Made by a program: the position numbers and the translations under genes. Positions 46,220 to 58,089 of a DNA stretch of 64,000 nucleotides are shown here, piece by piece; position 1 is the first letter of the stretch; each line of letters opens with the position of its first letter. The notes beneath the pieces are model-generated. The model was not told the origin of the DNA and made no database searches. It saw nothing but the letters and a program-made list of their open reading frames with translations. The stretch is from Aedes albopictus (lineage: Eukaryota > Arthropoda > Insecta > Diptera > Culicidae), in the NCBI RefSeq assembly GCF_035046485.1, contig NC_085136.1:79749734-79813733 (forward strand). Direction: 5' to 3'.

Positions 46220-48489
46220 CATTATCTCCGACATTATCGACGTCAGGACCTATCGTGGCGCTAATATCGACTCCGATCACTACCTGGTGATGGTTAAACT
46301 GCGCCCAAAACTCTCCGTTATTAACAACGTACATTACCGGCGGCCGCCCCGGTACGATCTAGAGCGACTGAAGCAACCGAATTTCGCCACCGCATACGCG
46401 CAGAATCTCGAGGCAGCGTTGCCGGACGAGGGTGTGCTCGATGTGGCCCCTCTAGAGGACTGCTGGAGTACAATCAAAGCAGCCATCAACAACGCAGCTG
46501 AGAGCACTATCGGGTACGTAGAACGGAGTCGACGAAACGATTGGTTCGACGAGGAGTGCAGAGCGGTTCTGGAGGAGAAGGATGCAGCGCGGGCGGTAAT
46601 GCTGCAGCATGGAACCCGACAGAATGTGGAGCGATACAGACAGAAGCGGAAGCAGCAGACCCGTCTCTTCCGGGAGAAAAAGCGCCGCCTGGAAGAAGCG
46701 GAGTGCGAGGAAATGGAACTGCTGTGCCGTTCACAGGAAACACGCAAGTTCTACCAGAAGCTCAACGCATCCCGCAAAGGCTACGTGCCGCAAGCCGAAA
46801 GCTGCAGGGATAAGGACGGGAGCCTCCTGACGGACAAACGTGAGGTGATCAAAAGGTGGAAGCAGCACTTCGACGAGCACCTGAATGGCGAAGAGAATGT
46901 AGGCACGGAGGACCAAGGCAGCGGAGGAAATGACTATGTTGGTGCAGCAGAGGACGGGAACGAACCAACTCCCACGCTGAGGGAAGTTAAGGATGCCATC
47001 CACCAGCTCAAAAACAACAAAGCGGCTGGTAAGGACGGTATCGCAGCGGAACTCATCAAGATGGGCCCGGAAAAGTTGGCCACCTGTCTGCACCAGTTAG
47101 TTGTCAGGATCTGGGAAACCGAACAGCTACCGGAGGAGTGGAAGGAAGGGATAATCTGTCCCATCCCACAAGAAAGGCGACAAGTTAATGTGTGAGAACT
47201 TTCGAGCGATCACCATTTTGAATGCCGCCTACAAAGTGCTATCCCAGATCATCTTCCGTCGTCTTTCACCTAAAGTAAATGAGTTCGTGGGAAGTTACCA
47301 AGCCGGTTTCATCGACGGCCGGTCGACAACGGACCAGATCTTCACCGTACGGCAAATCCTCCAGAAATGCCGTGAATACCAGGTCCCAACGCATCACCTG
47401 TTCATCGACTTCAAAGCGGCATACGACAGTATCGACCGCACAGAGCTATGGAAAATTATGGACGAGAACAGCTTTCCCGGGAAGCTGACTAGACTGATAA
47501 GAGCAACGATGGACGGTGTGCAGAACAGCGTAAGGATTTCGGGTGAACTATCCAGTTCATTTGAATCTCGACGGGGACTACGACAAGGTGATGGACTTTC
47601 CTGCCTACTATTCAACATCGCCCTGGAAGGTGTTATGCGACGAGCCGGGCTCAACAGCCGGGGTACGATCTTCACGAAATCCAGCCAATTTGTATGTTTT
47701 GCGGATGACATGGATATTATTGCTAGGACATTTGGAACGGTGGCAGAACAGTACACCCGCCTGAAACGTGAAGCAGCAAAGGTCGGACTGGTGGTGAATG
47801 CGGCTAAGACAAAGTACATGCTGGTAGGTGGGACTGAGCGAGACAGGACAAGCCTTGGCAGCAATGTTACGATAGACGGGGATACTTTCGAGGTGGTAGA
47901 AGAGTTCGTCTAGCTCGGTTCCTTGCTAACGGCTGACAATAACGTGAGCCGTGAAATACGAAGGCGCATCATCAGTGGAAGTCGTGCCTATTATGGGCTC
48001 CAGAAGAAACTGCGGTCAAAAAAGATTCACCCCCGCACCAAATGTACCATGTACAAGACGTTAATAAGACCGGTGGTTCTCTACGGGCACGAGACGTGGA
48101 CGATGCTCGAGGAGGACATGCAAGCACTCGGAGTTTTCGAGCGACGGGTGCTAAGGACGATCTTCGGCGGCGTGCAGGAGAACGGTATGTGGCGGAGAAG
48201 GATGAACCACGAGCTCGCTGCACTTTATGGCGAACCCAGCATCCAGAAAGTGGCCAAAGCCGGAAGGATACGGTGGGCAGGGCATGTTGCAAGAATGCCG
48301 GACAACAACCCTGCAAAGTTGGTGTTTGCTAACCATCCGGTTGGTACAAGAAGGTGTGGAGCGCAGAGAGCACGATGGGCGGACCAGGTGGAGCGTGATC
48401 TGGCGAGTGTTGGGCGTGACCGACGTTGGAGAGCTGCAGCTGCAAATCGAGTATTATGGCGGCAAATTGTTGATTCAGTATTATCATGA
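46220..48489 (+). pseudogene. RTE-type ORF2 remnant: endonuclease end, RT and C-terminal domain
   Basis: A first frame (to 47195) runs from endonuclease through NDWFDEECRAVLEEK, a charged linker, and RT fingers with NNKAAGKDGIAAELIKMG. A one-base frameshift near 47165-47195 passes to CENFRAITILNAAYKVLSQI, YQAGFIDGRSTTDQIF, FIDFKAAYDSIDR and VCFADDMDII. A TAG at 47911-47913 replaces a residue in EEFV-LGSLL. The frame then continues through the C-terminal domain (LYGHETWTML, RIRWAGHVARM) to the stop at 48487-48489. Two lesions make this copy inactive. Confidence 0.88.
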
Positions 48490-48518
48490 ATTTGATGTTA
48501 ACTAAATAAATGAAATGA
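46220..48518 (+). mobile_element. RTE-type LINE, 5' truncated, inside the LTR element
   Basis: The copy starts at the end of its endonuclease (NIDSDHYLV) and contains the RT and C-terminal domain. It ends after a short 3' UTR with ACTAAATAAATGAAATG. The 14-bp target duplication ACTTTGAAAAACGA is perfect (46206-46219, 48519-48532). Motifs fit the RTE clade, which includes JAM1 of Aedes. It lies in opposite orientation to the LTR element. Confidence 0.9.
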
Positions 48519-49744
48519 ACTTTGAAAAACGATTTTTCTAAAATAGTCCTACCTCTAAACTCAATACTACCTTGAGATCGCTCAAAACTAACTGCTTCTG
48601 CTTCCCTGTGCACTGGATCTGTTTCCACCGCCGAAATTGGGTTTGCTAGTCTTTCCATGCGGCATCCATTGGTTCGTCGGTAATTATCATCTTCCGCATG
48701 TGGTTGATTGCCAAATTTTCCTACGTTATAACCGCCTTGATAATCGGATCCTCCAGAACTGTTGTTTTGATTGTTTCTTGAAAAAGGTATTCTTGCACTT
48801 TCATTGTATCTTTGCTGGTAATCACCATTTCTGTGAAATCGTCGTCTATCTTTCCGAAAGCACATTCTTGCAACATGTCCAATTTCTCCGCAATTGAAGC
48901 AGCTTCTCATTCCAACATTTGATTGAATTTGATCTTGAAAGGATTTTGGAAAATTTTCACGCTCCGAAACTTGCATTTTTGCCTGATTTTCATTTCTTAA
49001 AATTGCTTCCAACAATGAATCCACAGATGTGTGTCCAGCAGTACTCAACGCCAACCTCAAATGAGAGTTTGAAATGCCATTGATGATGTATTTAATTATT
49101 GTCGCATCTTTAAGGTTCACCATTCTTGCTTTGGCCACAATGTCATAAACAAATTTCTCGTAGGTTTCGTTTGATTGCTTCATCCTTCTGATCAAAAAGC
49201 TATGTATATCCACTTCATCGGTTCTTGATGGAAATGCCCGTACTAATCTTTGCTTGAATTCACTCCAACTACTGACATCTTCTTCTATTCCTTCAAACCA
49301 GATTCTCGGCACCGTTCCCAATCGCATTGTTGCATAGTGAAGCACAGCTCGTTCTTCCCATCCATACACGTTCTTCAAACCGTCGATTTTCTTCAGCCAC
49401 CTCTCTGCATTAATGTTTTCTGGAACGAATTCGGGAATCAGGCTACGGATATCCTCGGGGTGCAAAAATCTTTGAACGTTCCAAGTAACCATTCCGTCAA
49501 CCGCCAATGATGAGTTTCTCCCGTAGCTTCCAACACCATCATCTCCAGCTGCAACATTAGCCTCTCCGCGACTACCAACAACCGTTGAATTGGTTTCGGC
49601 TCGCGTTCCAGTTACGTATACACCAACATCCATAACTTCAACTTGTTTTGTAGTTCGTCCTTCGGTTTCATTCGAAACGCCTGTACCATCAGAAAAATTT
49701 CCAGCTTCAGTTCGTCTTCTTGGGAAGTCGCGTAAGATCATCAT
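48519..49744 (-). CDS. Ty3/gypsy Gag (truncated by RTE insertion)
   Basis: About 405 residues of capsid-nucleocapsid. A central capsid-like region includes WEERAVLHYATMRLG and SEFKQRLVRAF, and EVDIHSFLIRRMKQ; a single zinc knuckle CFNCGEIGHVARMC follows. The start codon lies only 13 bases inside the LTR, so almost no leader exists, and any primer-binding site must overlap ATTCAGAAGTGGG next to it. The open frame continues to 48329 in RTE antisense sequence, which is not Gag. In the uninterrupted element it ran on into protease. Confidence 0.82.
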
Positions 49745-49757
49745 CCCACTTCTGAAT

Positions 49758-49905
49758 TGTAGAAGTTAAAAGAGAGCTTGTAATAGATGCTTCTACTTTA
49801 TTTGGCGTCTCGAGGATTAATGACAATCATTGGATGACTCTATTCTGCTAGCCAAAGCCTACTTTACAATTATAATAAATACAGTGCCTACTATAAACTC
49901 CTACA
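49758..49905 (-). repeat. LTR (5' LTR of the minus-strand element)
   Basis: Identical by eye to 42918-43065. CTTG follows at 49906-49909. Confidence 0.92.
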
Positions 49906-51453
49906 CTTGTAAGAAAATAAAATCGCCTTGCAGAATTATTTTACTCTACAAAGCTTTTCTGAATCAATAACTCTGAAATTCACTACATTTTTGCCACGAA
50001 AAATTATTGATCCTTCATATTTTTTGTGAATTTGTGAACAATATGGACGTGCGTTTAATTCGCACAATGGGAACTCTAAGAGCGCTTTTAAACTACTACA
50101 ATACTACAATTGATTGTTTAGTAATCAATTTTCTTCTTGCCAACCGGTAGCTCTCTTAAAAATATTGAAAGCGCGAATAAGTAAATTGGCAGCTCATGAT
50201 ATCATTCTCAATCAGGGTTCCTGATTTCCACTTTTCATCTTCTTCCACACTGGAATACAGTCAGCAGCGAACGGTTGTCGCTTTAGTGTGTGTGTGTGTG
50301 TTTGCTTGTCAGCGACGACAACAAACACCGGCGAACGGTGGGAAGCCATACATAGAATTTAAACATACGTCCACATTGGCATCGCAAGCGATGGAGAGGT
50401 GATGCGATTCGTGAGTGATATTGCGCGTATGAATATTTGAAGTTTTCAAAAAATGTTTACTATTTCCTTTGCTAATCTAGCATTTCCACAACAATACAAC
50501 GTATACATTACATGCAGAAATTCTCTTCTAGTTATGATAATAGCCGCTTCGATTGCTCACCAGCATTCGTCACCATTCGCCATTCACTCATTCGCTTGCG
50601 ATCCAAACTGCGACGATCGGCCACGAATATCCATGTCAACCAGCTTGTGCATCGCTTCCCACTGGTGATGGGGTTGCGTGTTTGATCACGACTATCCGTT
50701 TGCTGCATCTTTCTCGATTCACTTCAGCAAAGAGGAGTGAATATGAATAGAGTGAGGCGAATTTACCGATCCTTGTTCTCAATGATAAATTGCTGCGTTC
50801 AATAATCAAAACATTTTTTTTTTCAATAATTGAAAATACATATATATTTTTTCACGGGATGAATGACCCATAAAAGGTTGAAATCCCTGTTAATAAACAA
50901 ACAACAACAACATGTATTTTTTCAATAGTTAAAACTTCTTAATTTCAATAGTGTCGTGTTTATTTTTATACTGTTCCTTATTGATTGTTCCATCCCACAT
51001 TTGGCTATATTCGGCATGGCCCACAAAACATCAAATTTGGCCTAAATTTGGTGTTCAAAACATCAAAATGAGGATAAATTAACAAAAAATCATCTTAAAA
51101 TAAACAATGGCAATATTTATCGTTTTTATTGCTTTGTAACAGTCCCTACTGACTAAATTGTATGGCAATCGAATTATTAAGAATTAGCATAATTTAAAAT
51201 TAATGAATAAAAATAAATAAAAAGAATGTGGCAATCGAATACATTGAACAAAAAAGTAATGTATAATTTTGTATAATGTATAATAATGGATTATTCGGGA
51301 AACTCACCTTCGGAGAAATGGCCTATTTCAAAATCGACGTACCACTGATTTTTTTTTAATTTATCCAAATTAAATTTTAAATACTTTGCGGCCCGCAGTA
51401 TCACTGCAGAATTTAATGTTGGCCCGCATAGACACTAAGCTTGAGGACCACTG

Positions 51454-52915
51454 CGTAGCGCTACACAGTATGCGGGTTCCCGATTATCTGTGCCAGATTT
51501 TACGGAGCTACTTCCAGAACAGGGTACTGGTGTACGAGACGAACGAAGGGCAGAGGTCCATAGAAGTAACGGCAGGTGTTCCACAAGGGTCCATACTAGG
51601 CCCAACGCTCTGGAATGCCATGTACAACGGCGTACTGTCGTTAAAACATCCCAAAGGAGTCGTCATTGTGGGCTTCGCAGACGACGTCGTGTTGACGGTA
51701 ATGGGAGAGACTCTTGAAGAAATTGAAATGCTGGCGACGGAATCAATGTCCACTGTTGAAAGATGGATGACTGAGGTCAAGCTACAGATTGCCCATCACA
51801 AAACGGAGGTGCTTCTGGTCAGCAACTGTAAAGCAGCCCAAACGATGGAGATCGTAGTCGGAGAGCACGTAATCACATCGAAACGAGCTTTGAAGCATCT
51901 AGGAGTGATGGTCGATGATCGACTTAACTTCAAGGAGCACGTCGACTACGCCTGCGGAAAGGCGGCGAAGGCTGTCAATGCTATAGCGACGATAATGCCG
52001 AACGTCGGGGGACCGCGAAGTAGTAAGAGGCGTCTTCTGGCGAGCGTAGCAGGCTCAATACTTAGGTATGGTGCCCCAGCATGGGCTGAAGCACTGAGTA
52101 CGAAGCGGAATAGAAGAGCGCTAGACAGCGCATTCCGACTCATGGCCACTCGGGTCGCCAGCGCATACAGAACCATTTCGACGGAGGCAGTATGTGTTAT
52201 CGCGGGAATGATGCCCATTTGCATCACCATCGCCGAAGACGTGGAATGCTACCAACGCAGAAGTACCAGGAGCGTAAGAGATATCGTCAGAGCGAACTCG
52301 TTGGCTAAGTGGCAGCAAGAGTGGGACAATTCGGCGAATGGCAGGTGGACTCACCGACTTATCCCTAGCGTGTCAGCGTGGGTGAATAGGAAGCATGGGG
52401 AGGTGAACTTCCATCTGACGCAGTTCCTGTCCGGCCATGGCTGCTTCAGGAAGTACCTGCACCGGTTTGGGCACGCTCTTTCGCCGTTTTGCCCGGAGTG
52501 TGTTAACGTGGAGGAGACACCAGAACATGTCGTTTTCGAATGCCCCAGGTTCGAAGAAGTTCGCGTCTTGCTGCGCGGAGTGACAGTCCACAACATTGTT
52601 GAAGAGATGTGTCGCGATGAAAACACGTGGAACGCTGTCGACAGAGCAGTAACGAGGGTGCTGTCCGCGCTGCAGAGGAAGTGGCGCGAAGACCAGAGAG
52701 CGGCGGAACGCGATCCGGGTAGGCATGATCCACCGCCGGGGACTGAGTCGTCCGTAACGTGGCACCGGTTTTTGGTCGTCGGAGCGCCGGTGAACCGGAA
52801 GTCCACCACCAACCGGAATCGCCGGACCGACTTCGGCACCTTACTGGTCGGGATAGAAACATCGGTATCGGGAGAACTTCCACCGCCGGGGTTTTTCTCC
52901 GTCGGAGTAGGCTAG
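51454..52915 (+). pseudogene. R1-clade LINE ORF2, C-terminal part (RT palm to zinc cluster)
   Basis: This continues the frame broken at 42762. Palm motifs VTAGVPQGSILGPTLW and VGFADDVVL are intact, followed by the thumb with HKTEVLLVSN and LKHLGVMVDDRLNF. The C-terminal Cys/His cluster CPECVNVEETPEHVVFEC is typical of R1-clade ORF2. The end of the frame runs through the first 3' tandem repeat unit to a TAG at 52913-52915. No RNase H. Damage seen is confined to the upstream nonsense codon and the insertion. Confidence 0.87.
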
Positions 52916-53130
52916 GTCCACCGCCGGGGACTAGACCGAGTCTATCGCGAAGAAGCACCGGAATTTGGTCGTCGGGGCGCCTGTGAACCGGAAGCCAGTC
53001 TCCAACCGGAATCGCAGGAGAGACCTCGGCACCTGTCTGGGAAGAAACGGTTTCGGAAGATGTTCCACTGCCGGGGAACTCTTTGTCGGCGTAGGGTAGA
53101 TCCACCGTCGGGGACTACACGAGTCGTGCG
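52727..53130 (+). repeat. Tandem 3' repeats of the R1 element, about 186 bp
   Basis: Two units and part of a third, each beginning with TCCACCG then GGGGACT, start at 52727, 52915 and 53099. The first lies in the ORF2 end, the rest in the 3' UTR. Shared blocks include TTGGTCGTCGG and GTGAACCGGAAG. Confidence 0.8.
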
Positions 53131-53253
53131 CGGAAAGCTGGAGTGCTAAATGGCACAACGGCGGCACGGGGAGGACACCGTTCGGAGCAAGTTAGTAGGA
53201 TCCGAATGCCTTGCGTGGTATTAGAATAACAAATTGTGTGTATGTATGTATGT

Positions 53254-53254
53254 C

Positions 53255-53307
<53 letters not shown>
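53254..53307. repeat. (CAGA)n microsatellite, right half
   Basis: 54 bases of uninterrupted CAGA repeat follow the LINE's TGTATGTATGT end. Same tetranucleotide and strand as 38589-38928. Confidence 0.95.
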
Positions 53308-53693
53308 TTGAATATAATGAGTTGCTTTGATCATGTATAACTATAACGTGGTTTTAGAAAATGTTACAGGTCTTTTGAGTTATCTATCATTAATTTAAAA
53401 CAAATAAACAAATAAAAATTAAATGAACTATTCCTTGCTTGTCTACTTTGTCTACTACTTGATAAACCCTTAGCATCTTTAATGACTTTTTCATTCTTTG
53501 TCCCATTCAGAAGAACCTGTTGGGCCATCAGTCCTAAGAGCCTCAAAGATAACTTAGGTAAACAAATTACCTTCTACGTCGATCGGCCAATAAAGAACTC
53601 ATCATCTCCCTCGTTGATTGATAACTCTCTAGAATGTGCACCGCCTCGCAACAACAAATGGCACGCAGAGCTGCAAGAGGTGCCCGTCTTGAT
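53308..53693. other. Unique non-coding DNA
   Basis: An open frame (53482-53769) overlaps the following inverted-repeat element and shows no domain. Nothing else is seen. Confidence 0.45.
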
Positions 53694-53695
53694 TA

Positions 53696-54614
53696 GGGGT
53701 GGTGGGGGTAAAATGGACAGGGTACAGTTTCATGGCTTTTATTGTTTTTCAAAATGTTTCAACGATTGAAGCTTATGCCTAAGCATGAATCATTATACTT
53801 TTGCTGATCTTGAACATTAAAATCAAATAAACCTCTTCAAGATGACAAAAACTTGAAAAATCACGTGAAAAACCGGAAATGATGTAAAATCTGCTTATAA
53901 TTGCTAAGGTTTTCTCGTAAGTTATTTTCAAATTATTACAAGTTTTACACCCTAAACCAATAAAGTCCACGTAGAGGAATATATTTGACCGAAAAAAAAT
54001 TTTAGTTTTGTTAAAAAAACAAGTTTTGGAAATAATTTTAACAAAATCAGACCGTGGGGGTAAAATGGACAATCGATTCAAATTTCAGCAAAATTTCATA
54101 TTTTTTTTCGCAAACTTCAGAATCATCAGCCGTCATACCTATCGTGAGATAGTTGAAGTAAAAAGTTATAAAAAAATATTTTATATCAACAAAATATAAT
54201 TTTCATCCAAAATAGTGCTTGTTTTTTACACTATTTTTACAATAATTATTTAAGTGTGTTTCAAAGTTTGTATTAAAAGTTTGAAAACAACAAAATAAAG
54301 GTATCGTATGAAATTTGATAGTTTGTATTTAAAAACATAGAAACAATATGCTGTTATATAACTTTTAACGACTTGTTCATTTTACCCCATCGATTGTCCA
54401 TTTTACCCCCACCAATTTTTTTAACGCTATTTTGATGCACGATTTGGTGGAGAAAATAATCAAAGAAAATAATATTTTTTAAATGCAACCCCTTACAAGA
54501 TTTCTAGAGTATATCATTATCTTCCATGTTGCTCGGAAAAGCAGATGGATTTTGCCGCATTTCTGCGGGAAACGACCAAAATGCTTAGGTTGTCCACTTT
54601 ACCCCCACCACCCC
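53696..54614. mobile_element. Inverted-repeat element of TA-target type, 919 bp
   Basis: Ends GGGGTGGTGGGGGTAAAATG and, complemented, GGGGTGGTGGGGGTAAAGTG lie between TA dinucleotides (53694-53695, 54615-54616). The GGGGGTAAAATGGACAATCG motif recurs inside near 54055 and, inverted, near 54390-54412, so a shorter inner copy may be nested. No transposase frame. Confidence 0.82.
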
Positions 54615-54616
54615 TA

Positions 54617-55540
54617 CCATGGGTCCATCCCACGATGCACTCCCATTCATTACCGTGTGGTCAGCGTCTTTATTAGACCTCTCTCAAGAGAAAAGCGTCA
54701 ATCACCTTAAATGTCTCATTTTTTATACGTCCGACCGGGTGATGGGAAAAACAACTACACAACACCAATATAATGTTTCGAGGCGTTACCAAGCCAGCAC
54801 CTTGCGCAGCGTATGTTGTGCTGACTGGTGTCAAAACGCAAAACCACCATCACCTGGGATTGACTTATGTCTGGCGATCTAAAACCAGCACCATCAACCA
54901 CCCGGGTGGAGCGCTGAGTGAAGTCAAGATCAAGTTCGTACCTAAGTACATCGTACCCTTCTAGTAGTGAAAGCCGTTGCGCGTGCTTTGCGACTTTGGC
55001 TCATTGCATTAACTTCATGCCTTCCCGTCGGTGCCGGTCGCTCGTCAGTGCGGATCAGTGCTCGCGTAATGTACGTTGAATAACCCGCAGGCAACTGTTC
55101 TCGCCGGTAATGTCGATAAATAACACACACTTTCGGTTCGGAACCGGCCGCAGATGTTCCACCAACAAACCAAGAAATTAACTGCACAGGATCTACCTAC
55201 CGGTTATAACTTCCTCTCTGGATTCCTGTTCTGGAATCAACAACACTCAAAATTCGAAAGGCAGCTTGCAGCTCCATCAAGGACGGCAAACCTTACTCAA
55301 GTGACGAAGCTCGGGATGCTGGTTGATGGAAAATATGTGTACAATGGGTGGTTAAGAGGTGTATTTCGTAAATGAAGACAAACAAGCTATAGCTACTGAA
55401 AGCTGATCCAATGCTTCCGATAACAATCGGATTGTAATGAACTGATTATCGCAAACTTAAGAATAAATACTGCACTTGATTCAAATTTTCGGGATATCAG
55501 CACCTTTTCAAACTTTAGTCGAGATCTAAACAGCTGAGCA
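54617..55540. other. Unique non-coding DNA
   Basis: No domain in the small frames (for example 55154-55375). The region about 54990-55150 is CG-richer and could be regulatory, but nothing specific supports that. Confidence 0.45.
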
Positions 55541-55579
55541 ATGAGAAAACACATATTATACCGAGATCACTGCAATTTT

Positions 55580-56490
55580 AACAGTTCAGTGCTAATATTC
55601 GGAAATCGATTTGCTGACAAACGTGTAATTTTTGGGAATTTTTTCGGGATTTTGTTTGATAAATCACTTGGCAGTTCCTTCGGAAATTCATTTGGGAATT
55701 CTTACGGAAATACAACCACAAATTACTTTTAGATTCACTGTCACTGGTACTGTCTTTGGAAAATTGATTGATTCCTTTGTAAATTGCTCAAGCAGTTCTT
55801 TTGGGAGTTTTTTTCTTCGGAATTCCTTCAGAAAGTTTTTTAGAATTCCTAGAGGCTAGAGGCGTCAGTTATCTAGTCGTTTCGTAAGCCTCGCAGTGTG
55901 GGTTCGATTCCCGCTCCAGTCGGGGAAAACTTTTCGTCAAACGGAAAATTCTCCACTGGGCCTCTGGGTGTGTTTCGTGTGATGTCCGTTATCTAATGCT
56001 AGTGCTTGTTCAGTCTGTACAACCTCTGGTTGAAGACGGTGTAGTGTCTTTAAAAAATGTCTTTGTGAATTCTTTCGACAACTCCTCTGGAATATTTTTC
56101 GGCATTTTTCTTGAGCCGAAACGTCGGCGACGATAAACTATTAATCAACGCAATTTGTCGGACTGCATGCCGAAATTCTTGGGAATTATTCTAGCCAAAT
56201 CTCATAAGCAATTTTCTTCGGTAATTCCTTTGGGAATTCCTCAGGTAGTCTTTTTTGGAAGCTTATTATGGTTTTAATTTGAGCATTCCTTGAACAATTC
56301 GGCTGGAAATTGATTCGGCACTCCCTTTTCATATTTCTTTGACTATTCTCAAGGAATAACCGCAATCCCCGTTTGAATTCCTTAGGAGATTCCTTCAGCA
56401 ATGGCAATTGTCTGAGAATGGCCGAAGGAATTCGCAAAGAAATTTCAGAATGAATTCGCAAGGAATATGCCAAAGAAGTGGTAGCCGAAT
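55580..56490. repeat. Degenerate TTCGGGAATTCCTT-type minisatellite with inserted SINE
   Basis: Copies of GGGAATTC and GGAATTCCTT alternate at irregular 12 to 20-base intervals on both sides of a SINE at 55850-56060. This is a diverged relative of the 12-bp family. Confidence 0.6.
55850..56060 (+). mobile_element. tRNA-headed SINE, third copy
   Basis: A tRNA-like head with a perfect box B GGTTCGATTCC (55901-55911), preceded by AGAGGCGTCAGTTATCTAG. The body carries CTCCACTGGGCCTCTGGG and GTTCAGTCTGTACAACCTC. It differs in sequence from the SINEs at 22606 and 29226, so it is a separate family. No certain target duplication. The last bases of the window (63990-64000) resemble its start. Confidence 0.7.
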
Positions 56491-58089
56491 ATTTGGCTGA
56501 GTAATTTTGAAATGATTGATCTAAAGTTTCAAAGAACTATCAGGGGTTAACATAGAAATGGTCGAAGAAAGTGTTGAGCCCCAAATTATTTACAAAAGGA
56601 TTGCCAATGATATTCTCAAAAAAAAAATGGCCACAGAAATCCCCAAAGAAATAATAAAAAAATAAATGCCGGCCAATTTTTTAAAGAAGTTGTCGAAGCT
56701 ATTTCCGAAGATTTTTGAGCTATATTTGGGAGAGCGCTACATATTTGGGAATGAGTGTATAAAACGGGACAGCGTTATTTTATTTTCAGTTCAGTTCAGT
56801 TCAGTTCAGTTTGTGAAGATCGAAATTACGAAGTTTCGAATCTAAATTTTTCCTCACAAGTAATACTAATAACAATACAGTCATAGACATTCGTTTAGCC
56901 GAGACCAAAAAATGTGTCAGGAAACTCATACAAAAGATTTTATGATAAAACTTTTTTATCGTAGTGATAGTATATCTAGTAGTGTTTTATAAAAATGTGA
57001 TACATCACACTTACATATACACTGAAACAAAAACGAGGGTAAAACCCCTTCAAATGTCATTTTTTGCCTAGACATTCGTTTAGCCGAGGTAAATGAAAAA
57101 TTGGGTTTCAATAGATTTTTTGCAATTTCGTGAGTATATTTCGAGTATATACTCCAAAGCATTTAGTTTATGACGTGTTAGCAAGGTAATTGACCTAAGA
57201 AGTTTATTTATTTGTGAAATTCAGAGAAATATTTAAAAAAATGTCCCGATAAGGAGAAGCGACGATAAACAAATTTATTTATGAAAAATGATTTCTGTAA
57301 ACACTCAAACGTAAGCTAGATTAGCAGTTTTGAAAGCATGGCACAGAATTATTGATAGAAATGTTCAAATTATTGCATAAAATGTTATGAAAAAATTAAG
57401 TATATTGGGTTTTGGTTGTTTAAACTTTAAAATGGGATTGATAAAAGCTGAAATATATAGTTCTGCATTGAAATAAAGACGTGCCCTAATGCCTGTGGAG
57501 TATACCTGTTTAATACTAGCATTACTAAATGAGTTAGAAGACTGCTAAGTGAAAGAACTGCAAGAAGTGTCAGAATGTTTATACCCTGTTGATTTAAAAG
57601 CTGATGCTCATACAACAATGCAAGATATGGTCAAATAATTGGCTTTTTTCATTCAATCTGGAGAAATATATTATAAATGAGTCTTAGTAGTGAACCACAT
57701 TCATTTTTTACATGATTTATTTGAAAAGAATGTCTAAATAATGAAACAAGCAGTTCATGCTAGATATTTGAATACTTTCGGTGCCTTTTTTCGAAATGTG
57801 AGCCGTCCAATGTATGTTATTTTTAATTTCTAAGGGGTCAAGCACCCTTAACAAATTTGTGCCTACGAGCTTCTATATCTATACGCAATACGATGAAATT
57901 TAATATAATAACATTATATTCTAAAAGCATTATTTAACCCTTCAGCAGTCACGCTGTTGTATTTTGCACAATACGTTAGAAACAACTCGCCTGATCTACA
58001 TGGTTCAAGGTGGTGCTGGTAGCGGTGAGCAATTTCTGGAAGATTAAGGATTTTAAAGACTAGAATTTCCTGGTTCCTGTATGAGTCCT
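56491..58089. other. AT-rich non-coding DNA
   Basis: A short (TTCAG)n tract near 56787-56812. GACATTCGTTTAGCCGAG occurs twice in direct orientation, near 56887 and 57071, and may be part of a mariner-like terminus. No coding frame is recognised. Confidence 0.5.

Larger units (their letters stand above)
42918..49905 (-). mobile_element. Ty3/gypsy-type LTR retrotransposon, interrupted
   Basis: Two apparently identical 148-base LTRs (TGTAG start, CTACA end) enclose gag-pro and pol on the minus strand. The target duplication is CTTG (42914-42917, 49906-49909). Domain order protease, RT, RNase H, integrase is that of Ty3/gypsy. Without the RTE insertion it is about 4.7 kb, a compact member. No env-like frame. 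No clear polypurine tract beside the left LTR. Identical LTRs suggest a young insertion, though pol already has a frameshift. Confidence 0.9.
42763..51453. mobile_element. hAT element interrupting the R1 RT, itself carrying an LTR element
   Basis: Ends are CAGTGGTC on both inverted termini, with GCGGCCCGCGGGCCGCATGC on the left and GCGGCCCGC-type motifs near the right end, a pattern common in arthropod hATs. CGTAGCG flanks both ends directly (42756-42762, 51454-51460); an eighth base may be shared with the terminus. Collapsing one copy restores the R1 reading SWEAIAVALHSMRVPD. The hAT's own sequence is about 1.7 kb (42763-42917 and 49906-51453) with no transposase, so it is non-autonomous or eroded. 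A fragment near 50853-50912 resembles a LINE 3' tail (AATAAACAAACAACAAC). Confidence 0.87.

Noticed and set aside
48329..48518. C-terminal extension of Gag
   Set aside because: This part of the frame is antisense RTE LINE; true Gag continued into protease before the insertion.
55154..55375. Small protein of 73 residues
   Set aside because: No domain, signal peptide or neighbouring gene structure to support it.
55850..55920. tRNA gene
   Set aside because: Good box B only; no cloverleaf, and it is followed by a SINE-like body.
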